Below are positions 40,670 to 51,434 of a DNA stretch of 64,000 bases, in pieces (the stretch's first letter is position 1; each line of letters begins with the position of its first letter). The translations under genes and the position numbers were made by a program. The notes under the pieces were generated by a model, which saw nothing but the letters and a program-made list of their open reading frames with translations, did not search any database and was not told where the DNA came from. Source of the stretch: Pterobdella sp. o SKG-2022 (lineage: Eukaryota > Annelida > Clitellata > Hirudinida > Piscicolidae); NCBI GenBank assembly GCA_964035795.1, contig OZ038325.1, forward strand, positions 6,604,082-6,668,081. Direction: 5' to 3'.

Positions 40670-43600
40670 GAGCAGACAACTCAGAACACTTGACCAGCAG
40701 TCAACAAGAGCAAGCAACTCAAAACACTTGACCAGCAGTCAACAAGAGCAAGCAACTCAAAACACTTGACCAGCAGTCAACAAGAGCAGACAACTCAGAA
40801 CACTTGATCAGCAGTCAACAAGAGCAAGTAACTCAGAACACTTGACCAGCAGTCAACAAGAGCAAGCAACTCAAAACACTTGACCAGTAGTCAACAAGAG
40901 CAGACAACTCAGAACACTTGACCAGCAGTCAACAAGAGCAGACAACTCAGAACACTTGACCAGCAGTCAACAAGAGCAAACAACTCAGAACACTTGACCA
41001 GCAGTCAACAAGAGCAAGCAACTCAAAACACTTGACCAGCAGTCAACAAGAGCAGACAACTCAGAACACTTGATCAGCAGTCAACAAAAGCAAGTAACTC
41101 AGAACACTTGACCAGCAGTCAACAAGAGCAAGCAACTCAAAACACTTGACCAGCAGTCAACAAGAGCAGACAACTCAGAACACTTGACCAGCAGTCAACA
41201 AGAGCAGACAACTCAGAACACTTGACCAGCAGTCAACAAGAGCAAACAACTCAGAACACTTGACCAGCAGTCAACAAGAGCAAGCAACTCAAAACACTTG
41301 ACCAGCAGTCAACAAGAGCAGACAACTCAGAACACTTGACCAACAGTCAACAAGAGCAGACAACTCAGAACACTTGACCAGCAGTCAACAAGAGCAAGCA
41401 ACTCAGAACACTTGACCAGCAGTCAACAAGAGCAGACAACTCAGAACACTTGACCAACAGTCAACAAGAGCAAGCAACTCAGAACACTTGACCAACAGTC
41501 AACAAGAGCAAGCAACTCAGAACACTTGACCAACAGTCAACAAGAGCAAGCAACTCAAAACACTTGATCAGCAGTCAACAAGAGCAGACAACTCAGAACA
41601 CTCGACCAACAGTCAACAAGAGCAAGCAACTCAGAACACTTGACCAGCAGTCAACAAGAGCAAGCAACTCAAAACACTTGACCAGCAGTCAACAAGAGCA
41701 AGCAACTCAGAACACTTGACCAACAGTCAACAAGAGCAAGCAACTCAAAACACTTGACCAGCAGTCAACAAGAGCAGACAACTCAGAACACTCGACCAGC
41801 AGTCAACAAGAGCAAGCAACTCAGAACACTTGACCAACAGTCAACAAGAGCAAGCAACTCAAAACACTTGACCAGCAGTCAACAAGAGCAGACAACTCAG
41901 AACACTCGACCAGCAGTCAACAAGAGCAAGCAACTCAGAACACTTGACCAGCAGTCAACAAGAGCAAGCAACTCAGAACACTTGACCAACAGTCAACAAG
42001 AGCAAGCAACTCAGAACACTTGACCAACAGTCAACAAGAGCAAGCAACTCAGAACACTTGACCAGCAGTCAACAAGAGCAAGCAACTCAGAACACTTGAC
42101 CAACAGTCAACAAGAGCAAGCAACTCAGAACACTTGACCAACAGTCAACAAGAGCAAGCAACTCAGAACACTTGACCAGCAGTCAACAAGAGCAGACAAC
42201 TCAGAACACTCGACCAGCAGTCAACAAGAGCAAGCAACTCAAAACACTTGACCAGCAGTCAACAAGAGCAAGCAACTCAGAACACTTGACCAGCAGTCAA
42301 CAAGAGCAGACAACTCAGAACACTTGACCAGCAGTCAACAAGAGCAAGCAACTCAAAACACTTGACCAGCAGTCAACAAGAGCAAGCAACTCAAAACACT
42401 TGACCAGCAGTCAACAAGAGCAGACAACTCAGAACACTTGATCAGCAGTCAACAAGAGCAAGTAACTCAGAACACTTGACCAGCAGTCAACAAGAGCAAG
42501 CAACTCAAAACACTTGACCAGTAGTCAACAAGAGCAGACAACTCAGAACACTTGACCAGCAGTCAACAAGAGCAGACAACTCAGAACACTTGACCAGCAG
42601 TCAACAAGAGCAAACAACTCAGAACACTTGACCAGCAGTCAACAAGAGCAAGCAACTCAAAACACTTGACCAGCAGTCAACAAGAGCAGACAACTCAGAA
42701 CACTTGATCAGCAGTCAACAAAAGCAAGTAACTCAGAACACTTGACCAGCAGTCAACAAAAGCAAGCAACTCAAAACACTTGACCAGCAGTCAACAAGAG
42801 CAGACAACTCAGAACACTTGACCAGCAGTCAACAAGAGCAGACAACTCAGAACACTTGACCAGCAGTCAACAAGAGCAAACAACTCAGAACACTTGACCA
42901 GCAGTCAACAAGAGCAAGCAACTCAAAACACTTGACCAGCAGTCAACAAGAGCAGACAACTCAGAACACTTGACCAACAGTCAACAAGAGCAGACAACTC
43001 AGAACACTTGACCAGCAGTCAACAAGAGCAAGCAACTCAGAACACTTGACCAGCAGTCAACAAGAGCAGACAACTCAGAACACTTGACCAACAGTCAACA
43101 AGAGCAAGCAACTCAGAACACTTGACCAACAGTCAACAAGAGCAAGCAACTCAGAACACTTGACCAACAGTCAACAAGAGCAAGCAACTCAAAACACTTG
43201 ATCAGCAGTCAACAAGAGCAGACAACTCAGAACACTCGACCAACAGTCAACAAGAGCAAGCAACTCAGAACACTTGACCAGCAGTCAACAAGAGCAAGCA
43301 ACTCAAAACACTTGACCAGCAGTCAACAAGAGCAAGCAACTCAGAACACTTGACCAACAGTCAACAAGAGCAAGCAACTCAAAACACTTGACCAGCAGTC
43401 AACAAGAGCAGACAACTCAGAACACTCGACCAGCAGTCAACAAGAGCAAGCAACTCAGAACACTTGACCAACAGTCAACAAGAGCAAGCAACTCAAAACA
43501 CTTGACCAGCAGTCAACAAGAGCAGACAACTCAGAACACTCGACCAGCAGTCAACAAGAGCAAGCAACTCAGAACACTTGACCAGCAGTCAACAAGAGCA

Positions 43601-43824
43601 AGCAACTCAGAACACTTGACCAACAGTCAACAAGAGCAAGCAACTCAGAACACTTGACCAACAGTCAACAAGAGCAAGCAACTCAGAACACTTGACCAGC
43701 AGTCAACAAGAGCAAGCAACTCAGAACACTTGACCAACAGTCAACAAGAGCAAGCAACTCAGAACACTTGACCAACAGTCAACAAGAGCAAGCAACTCAG
43801 AACACTTGACCAGCAGTCAACAAG
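40670..43824 (+). repeat. about 1.5-kb segment repeated at 1634 bp (43 monomers)
   Basis: About 40670-42190 recurs at 42304-43824. Markers are CAGTAG at 40888/42522 and the CAAAAC-TTGATC junction at 41568/43202, followed by the same order of GCAGAC and TCGACC monomers. One private G>A (CAACAAAAGC near 42760) separates the copies. Two TCGACC monomers spaced so that they remove in-frame TGA stops sit in both copies. That is why two identical chance open frames of 89 codons exist at 41754 and 43388; they are by-products of this duplication and not genes. Confidence 0.87.
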
Positions 43825-44639
43825 AGCAAGCAACTCAGAAGACTTGACCAACAGTCAACATGAGCAAGCAACTCAGAACACTTGACCAGCAGTCAACAAG
43901 AGCAAGCAACTCAGAACACTTGACCAACAGTCAACAAGAGCAAGCAACTCAAAACACTTGACCAGCAGTCAACAAGAGCAAGCAACTCAGAACACTTGAC
44001 CAACAGTCAACAAGAGCAAGCAACTCAAAACACTTGACCAGCAGTCAACAAGAGCAGACAACTCAGAACACTCGACCAGCAGTCAACAAGAGCAAGCAAC
44101 TCAAAACACTTGACCAGCAGTCAACAAGAGCAAGCAACTCAGAACACTTGACCAGCAGTCAACAAGAGCAAGCAACTCAGAACACTTGACCAGCAGTCAA
44201 CAAGAGCAAGCAACTCAAAACACTTGACCAGCAGTCAACAAGAGCAGACAACTCAGAACACTTGATCAGCAGTCAACAAGAGCAAGTAACTCAGAACACT
44301 TGACCAGCAGTCAACAAGAGCAAGCAACTCAAAACACTTGACCAGTAGTCAACAAGAGCAGACAACTCAGAACACTTGACCAGCAGTCAACAAGAGCAAG
44401 CAACTCAGAACACTTGACCAGCAGTCAACAAGAGCAAGCAACTCAAAACACTTGACCAGCAGTCAACAAGAGCAAACAACTCAGAACACTTGACCAGCAG
44501 TCAACAAGAGCAAGCAACTCAAAACACTTGACCAGCAGTCAACAAGAGCAGACAACTCAGAACACTTGATCAGCAGTCAACAAAAGCAAGTAACTCAGAA
44601 CACTTGACCAGCAGTCAACAAGAGCAAGCAACTCAAAAC

Positions 44640-47600
44640 ACTTGACCAGCAGTCAATAAGAGCAGACAACTCAGAACACTTGACCAGCAGTCAACAAGAG
44701 CAGACAACTCAGAACACTTGACCAGCAGTCAACAAGAGCAAACAACTCAGAACACTTGACCAGCAGTCAACAAGAGCAAGCAACTCAAAACACTTGACCA
44801 GCAGTCAACAAGAGCAGACAACTCAGAAAACTTGACCAACAGTCAACAAGAGCAGACAACTCAGAACACTTGACCAGCAGTCAACAAGAGCAAGCAACTC
44901 AGAACACTTGACCAGCAGTCAACAAGAGCAGACAACTCAGAACACTTGATCAGCAGTCAACAAAAGCAAGTAACTCAGAACACTCGACCAGCAGTCAACA
45001 AGAGCAAGCAACTCAGAACACTTGATCAGCAGTCAACAAAAGCAAGCAACTCAGAACACTTGATCAGCAGTCAACAAGAGCAGACAACTCAGAACACTTG
45101 ACCAACAGTCAACAAGAGCAAGCAACTCAGAACACTTGACCAACAGTCAACAAGAGCAAGAAACTCAGAACACTTGTCCAACAGTCAACAAGAGCAAGCA
45201 ACTCAAAACACTTGACCAGCAGTCAACAAGAGCAGACAACTCAGAACACTCGACCAGCAGTCAACAAGAGCAAGCAACTCAGAACACTTGACCAGCAGTC
45301 AACAAGAGCAAGCAACTCAGAACACTTGATCAGCAGTCAACAAGAGCAGACAACTCAGAACATTTGACCAACAGTCAACAAGAGCAAGCAACTCAGAACA
45401 CTTGACCAACAGTCAACAAGAGCAAGCAACTCAGAACACTTGACCAACAGTCAACAAGAGCAAGCAACTCAGAACACTTGACCAGCAGTCAACAAGAGCA
45501 GACAACTCAGAACACTTGACCAACAGTCAACAAGAGCAAGCAACTCAGAACACTTGACCAACAGTCAACAAGAGCAAGCAACTCAGAACACTTGACCAGC
45601 AGTCAACAAGAGCAAGCAACTCAGAACACTTGACCAACAGTCAACAAGAGCAAGCAACTCAGAACACTTGACCAACAGTCAACAAGAGCAAGCAACTCAG
45701 AACACTTGACAACAGTCAACAAGAGCAAGCAACTCAGAACACTTGACCAGCAGTCAACAAGAGCAAGCAACTCAGAACACTTGACCAACAGTCAACAAGA
45801 GCAAGCAACTCAGAACACTTGACCAACAGTCAACAAGAGCAAGCAACTCAGAACACTTGACCAGCAGTCAACAAGAGCAAGCAACTCAGAACACTTGACC
45901 AACAGTCAACAAGAGCAAGCAACTCAAAACACTTGACCAGCAGTCAACAAGAGCAGACAACTCAGAACACTCGACCAGCAGTCAACAAGAGCAAGCAACT
46001 CAGAACACTTGACCAGCAGTCAACAAGAGCAAGCAACTCAGAACACTTGACCAGCAGTCAACAAGAGCAAACAACTCAGAACACTTGACCAGCAGTCAAC
46101 AAGAGCAAGCAACTCAAAACACTTGACCAGCAGTCAACAAGAGCAGACAACTCAGAAAACTTGACCAACAGTCAACAAGAGCAGACAACTCAGAACACTT
46201 GACCAGCAGTCAACAAGAGCAAGCAACTCAGAACACTTGACCAGCAGTCAACAAGAGCAGACAACTCAGAACACTTGATCAGCAGTCAACAAAAGCAAGT
46301 AACTCAGAACACTCGACCAGCAGTCAACAAGAGCAAGCAACTCAGAACACTTGATCAGCAGTCAACAAAAGCAAGCAACTCAGAACACTTGATCAGCAGT
46401 CAACAAGAGCAGACAACTCAGAACACTTGACCAACAGTCAACAAGAGCAAGCAACTCAGAACACTTGACCAACAGTCAACAAGAGCAAGAAACTCAGAAC
46501 ACTTGTCCAACAGTCAACAAGAGCAAGCAACTCAAAACACTTGACCAGCAGTCAACAAGAGCAGACAACTCAGAACACTCGACCAGCAGTCAACAAGAGC
46601 AAGCAACTCAGAACACTTGACCAGCAGTCAACAAGAGCAAGCAACTCAGAACACTTGATCAGCAGTCAACAAGAGCAGACAACTCAGAACATTTGACCAA
46701 CAGTCAACAAGAGCAAGCAACTCAGAACACTTGACCAACAGTCAACAAGAGCAAGCAACTCAGAACACTTGACCAACAGTCAACAAGAGCAAGCAACTCA
46801 GAACACTTGACCAGCAGTCAACAAGAGCAGACAACTCAGAACACTTGACCAACAGTCAACAAGAGCAAGCAACTCAGAACACTTGACCAACAGTCAACAA
46901 GAGCAAGCAACTCAGAACACTTGACCAGCAGTCAACAAGAGCAAGCAACTCAGAACACTTGACCAGCAGTCAACAAGAGCAAGCAACTCAGAACACTTGA
47001 CCAACAGTCAACAAGAGCAAGCAACTCAGAACACTTGACCAACAGTCAACAAGAGCAAGCAACTCAGAACACTTGACCAGCAGTCAACAAGAGCAGACAA
47101 CTCAGAACACTTGACCAGCAGTCAACAAGAGCAGACAACTCAGAACACTTGACCAACAGTCAACAAGAGCAAGCAACTCAAAACACTTGACCAGCAGTCA
47201 ACAAGAGCAGACAACTCAGAACACTTGACCAGCAGTCAACAAGAGCAAACAACTCAGAACACTTGACCAGCAGTCAACAAGAGCAAGCAACTCAAAACAC
47301 TTGACCAGCAGTCAACAAGAGCAGACAACTCAGAACACTTGATCAGCAGTCAACAAAAGCAAGTAACTCAGAACACTTGACCAGCAGTCAACAAGAGCAA
47401 GCAACTCAAAACACTTGACCAGCAGTCAATAAGAGCAGACAACTCAGAACACTTGACCAGCAGTCAACAAGAGCAGACAACTCAGAACACTTGACCAGCA
47501 GTCAACAAGAGCAAACAACTCAGAACACTTGACCAGCAGTCAACAAGAGCAAGCAACTCAAAACACTTGACCAGCAGTCAACAAGAGCAGACAACTCAGA

Positions 47601-48850
47601 AAACTTGACCAACAGTCAACAAGAGCAGACAACTCAGAACACTTGACCAGCAGTCAACAAGAGCAAGCAACTCAGAACACTTGACCAGCAGTCAACAAGA
47701 GCAGACAACTCAGAACACTTGATCAGCAGTCAACAAAAGCAAGTAACTCAGAACACTCGACCAGCAGTCAACAAGAGCAAGCAACTCAGAACACTTGATC
47801 AGCAGTCAACAAAAGCAAGCAACTCAGAACACTTGATCAGCAGTCAACAAGAGCAGACAACTCAGAACACTTGACCAACAGTCAACAAGAGCAAGCAACT
47901 CAGAACACTTGACCAACAGTCAACAAGAGCAAGAAACTCAGAACACTTGTCCAACAGTCAACAAGAGCAAGCAACTCAAAACACTTGACCAGCAGTCAAC
48001 AAGAGCAGACAACTCAGAACACTCGACCAGCAGTCAACAAGAGCAAGCAACTCAGAACACTTGACCAGCAGTCAACAAGAGCAAGCAACTCAGAACACTT
48101 GATCAGCAGTCAACAAGAGCAGACAACTCAGAACATTTGACCAACAGTCAACAAGAGCAAGCAACTCAGAACACTTGACCAACAGTCAACAAGAGCAAGC
48201 AACTCAGAACACTTGACCAACAGTCAACAAGAGCAAGCAACTCAGAACACTTGACCAGCAGTCAACAAGAGCAGACAACTCAGAACACTTGACCAACAGT
48301 CAACAAGAGCAAGCAACTCAGAACACTTGACCAACAGTCAACAAGAGCAAGCAACTCAGAACACTTGACCAGCAGTCAACAAGAGCAAGCAACTCAGAAC
48401 ACTTGACCAACAGTCAACAAGAGCAAGCAACTCAGAACACTTGACCAACAGTCAACAAGAGCAAGCAACTCAGAACACTTGACAACAGTCAACAAGAGCA
48501 AGCAACTCAGAACACTTGACCAGCAGTCAACAAGAGCAAGCAACTCAGAACACTTGACCAACAGTCAACAAGAGCAAGCAACTCAGAACACTTGACCAAC
48601 AGTCAACAAGAACAAGCAACTCAGAACACTTGACCAGCAGTCAACAAGAGCAAGCAACTCAGAACACTTGACCAACAGTCAACAAGAGCAAGCAACTCAA
48701 AACACTTGACCAGCAGTCAACAAGAGCAGACAACTCAGAACACTCGACCAGCAGTCAACAAGAGCAAGCAACTCAGAACACTTGACCAGCAGTCAACAAG
48801 AGCAAGCAACTCAGAACACTTGATCGGCAGTCAACAAGAGCAAACAACTC
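44640..48850 (+). repeat. nested duplicated blocks carrying a shared 1-bp deletion
   Basis: A segment near 44.64-46.0 kb recurs at 47.41-48.8 kb with a constant offset of 2773 bp, which is 73 monomers minus 1 bp. Pairs: CAATAAG (T 44657/47430), CAGAAAAC (44827/47600), CTTGTCC (45177/47950) and the deletion TTGACAACAG (45711/48484). Part of the block is also present in the middle (CAGAAAAC at 46156, CTTGTCC at 46506), 1444 bp (38 monomers) before the last copy and 1329 bp (35 monomers minus 1) after the first. A still earlier relative lies 5700 bp upstream (CAATAAG 38957, CAGAAAAC 39127, CTTGTCC 39477). The deletion occurred once and was copied with the block. Confidence 0.88.
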
Positions 48851-51234
48851 AGAACACTTGACCAACAGTCAACAAGAGCAGACAACTCAGAACACTTGAC
48901 CAACAGTCAACAAGAGCAAGAAACTCAGAACACTTGACCAACAGTCAACAAAAGCAAGCAACTCAGAACACTTGACCAGCAGTCAACAAGAGCAAGCAAC
49001 TCAGAACACTTGACCAACAGTCAACAAGAGCAAGCAACTCAGAACACTTGACCAACAGTCAACAAGAGCAAGCAACTCAGAACACTTGACCAGCAGTCAA
49101 CAAGAGCAGACAACTCAGAACACTTGACCAGCAGTCAACAAGAGCAGACAACTCAGAACACTTGACCAACAGTCAACAAGAGCAAGCAACTCAAAACACT
49201 TGACCAGCAGTCAACAAGAGCAGACAACTCAGAACACTTGACCAGCAGTCAACAAGAGCAGACAACTCAGAACACTTGACCAGCAGTCAACAAGAGCAAA
49301 CAACTCAGAACACTTGACCAGCAGTCAACAAGAGCAAGCAACTCAAAACACTTGACCAGCAGTCAACAAGAGCAGACAACTCAGAACACTTGACCAGCAG
49401 TCAACAAGAGCAAGCAACTCAGAACACTTGACCAACAGTCAACAAGAGCAAGCAACTCAAAACACTTGACCAGCAGTCAACAAGAGCAAGCAACTCAGAA
49501 CACTTGACCAACAGTCAACAAGAGCAAGCAACTCAAAACACTTGACCAGCAGTCAACAAGAGCAGACAACTCAGAACACTCGACCAGCAGTCAACAAGAG
49601 CAAGCAACTCAGAACACTTGACCAGCAGTCAACAAGAGCAAGCAACTCAGAACACTTGATCAGCAGTCAACAAGAGCAGACAACTCAGAACATTTGACCA
49701 GCAGTCAACAAGAGCAAGCAACTCAGAACACTTGATCAGCAGTCAACAAGAGCAGACAACTCAGAACACTTGACCAACAGTCAACAAGAGCAAGCAACTC
49801 AGAACACTTGTCCAACAGTCAACAAGAGCAAGCAACTCAAAACACTTGACCAGCAGTCAACAAGAGCAGACAACTCAGAACACTCGACCAGCAGTCAACA
49901 AGAGCAAGCAACTCAGAACACTTGACCAGCAGTCAACAAGAGCAGACAACTCAGAACACTTGATCAGCAGTCAACAAGAGCAGACAACTCAGAACACTTG
50001 ACCAGCAGTCAACAAGAGCAAGCAACTCAGAACACTTGACCAACAGTCAACAAGAGCAAGCAACTCAAAACACTTGACCAGCAGTCAACAAGAGCAGACA
50101 ACTCAGAACACTCGACCAGCAGTCAACAAGAGCAAGCAACTCAGAACACTTGACCAGCAGTCAACAAGAGCAAGCAACTCAGAACACTTGATCAGCAGTC
50201 AACAAGAGCAGACAACTCAGAACATTTGACCAGCAGTCAACAAGAGCAAGCAACTCAGAACACTTGATCAGCAGTCAACAAGAGCAGACAACTCAGAACA
50301 CTTGACCAACAGTCAACAAGAGCAAGCAACTCAGAACACTTGACCAACAGTCAACAAGAGCAAGCAACTCAGAACACTTGTCCAACAGTCAACAAGAGCA
50401 AGCAACTCAAAACACTTGACCAGCAGTCAACAAGAGCAGACAACTCAGAACACTTGACCAGCAGTCAACAAGAGCAAGCAACTCAGAACACTTGACCAGC
50501 AGTCAACAAGAGCAGACAACTCAGAACACTTGATCAGCAGTCAACAAGAGCAGACAACTCAGAACATTTGACCAACAGTCAACAAGAGCAAGCAACTCAG
50601 AACACTTGACCAACAGTCAACAAGAGCAAGCAACTCAGAACACTTGACCAGCAGTCAACAAGAGCAGACAACTCAGAACACTTGACCAACAGTCAACAAG
50701 AGCAAGCAACTCAGAACACTTGACCAACAGTCAACAAGAGCAAGCAACTCAGAACACTTGACCAGCAGTCAACAAGAGCAAGCAACTCAGAACACTTGAC
50801 CAACAGTCAACAAGAGCAAGCAACTCAGAACACTTGACCAACAGTCAACAAGAGCAAGCAACTCAGAACACTTGACCAGCAGTCAACAAGAGCAAGCAAC
50901 TCAGAACACTTGACCAACAGTCAACAAGAGCAAGCAACTCAGAACACTTGACCAACAGTCAACAAGAGCAAGCAACTCAGAACACTTGACCAGCAGTCAA
51001 CAAGAGCAAGCAACTCAGAACACTTGACCAACAGTCAACAAGAGCAAGCAACTCAAAACACTTGACCAGCAGTCAACAAGAGCAGACAACTCAGAACACT
51101 CGACCAGCAGTCAACAAGAGCAAGCAACTCAGAACACTTGACCAGCAGTCAACAAGAGCAAGCAACTCAGAACACTTGATCGGCAGTCAACAAGAGCAAA
51201 CAACTCAGAACACTTGACCAGCAGTCAACAAGAG

Positions 51235-51434
51235 NNNNNNNNNNNNNNNNNNNNNNNNNNNNNNNNNNNNNNNNNNNNNNNNNNNNNNNNNNNNNNNNNN
51301 NNNNNNNNNNNNNNNNNNNNNNNNNNNNNNNNNNNNNNNNNNNNNNNNNNNNNNNNNNNNNNNNNNNNNNNNNNNNNNNNNNNNNNNNNNNNNNNNNNNN
51401 NNNNNNNNNNNNNNNNNNNNNNNNNNNNNNNNNN
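51235..51434. other. assembly gap, exactly 200 N
   Basis: This is a run of exactly 200 unknown bases with satellite on both sides. It begins 21 bases into a monomer of the left arm and ends mid-monomer in the right arm. The satellite orientation reverses across it. A round 200 is a placeholder length and not a measured distance; it matches the default gap of the Hi-C scaffolder YaHS as I recall it. The real distance between the flanking contigs, and whether they are neighbours at all, is unknown. Confidence 0.98.

Larger units (their letters stand above)
182..51234 (+). repeat. 38-bp satellite array, left arm (about 1,343 monomers)
   Basis: These are head-to-tail copies of a 38-bp unit: bases 1-19 TTGACCAGCAGTCAACAAG, bases 20-38 AGCAAGCAACTCAGAACAC. 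The last full unit ends at 51213 and a 21-bp partial abuts the gap. The consensus is 47% GC with strong strand asymmetry (A 16, C 11, G 7, T 4). Common variants are C5>T (TTGATC), T2>C (TCGACC), G8>A (CAACAG), C9>T (CAGTAG), CCGACAG, G19>A, GCAGAC or GCAAAC at 21-26, C26>T (AAGTAA), G33>A (CAAAAC) and C36>G (GAAGAC). Because 38 is not a multiple of 3, each unit shifts the frame, and the TGA at bases 2-4 stops every frame about every 114 bp. It is therefore non-coding satellite DNA. No inserted element or spacer interrupts it. Function is unknown; a structural role (centromeric, pericentric or subtelomeric heterochromatin) is possible but not shown. Confidence 0.97.

Noticed and set aside
41754..42023. 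Open frame of 89 codons made of Q/T/S/N-rich repeats
   Set aside because: It starts at a TTG inside the satellite and lasts only because TCGACC units replace the TGA stop in this frame. Each monomer shifts the frame, no ATG start or signal exists, and an identical copy at 43388-43657 is explained by the 1634-bp block duplication.
43388..43657. Second identical open frame of 89 codons
   Set aside because: Same chance frame in the duplicated block; the DNA is identical because the block was copied and not because a protein is conserved.
182..51234. CRISPR array (regular short direct repeats)
   Set aside because: The repeats are directly adjacent with no unique spacers, units vary throughout, and there is no leader or cas gene.
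182..51234. Repeat domain of a large repetitive protein (silk-, mucin- or antigen-like)
   Set aside because: The 38-bp unit is not a multiple of three and the TGA at bases 2-4 closes each frame about every 114 bp. The reverse strand has two TGA per unit.
182..51234. Telomeric or CENP-B-box-type motif inside the monomer
   Set aside because: The unit has no TTAGGG-like run, and the consensus contains no CG, so it cannot match the CENP-B box core.
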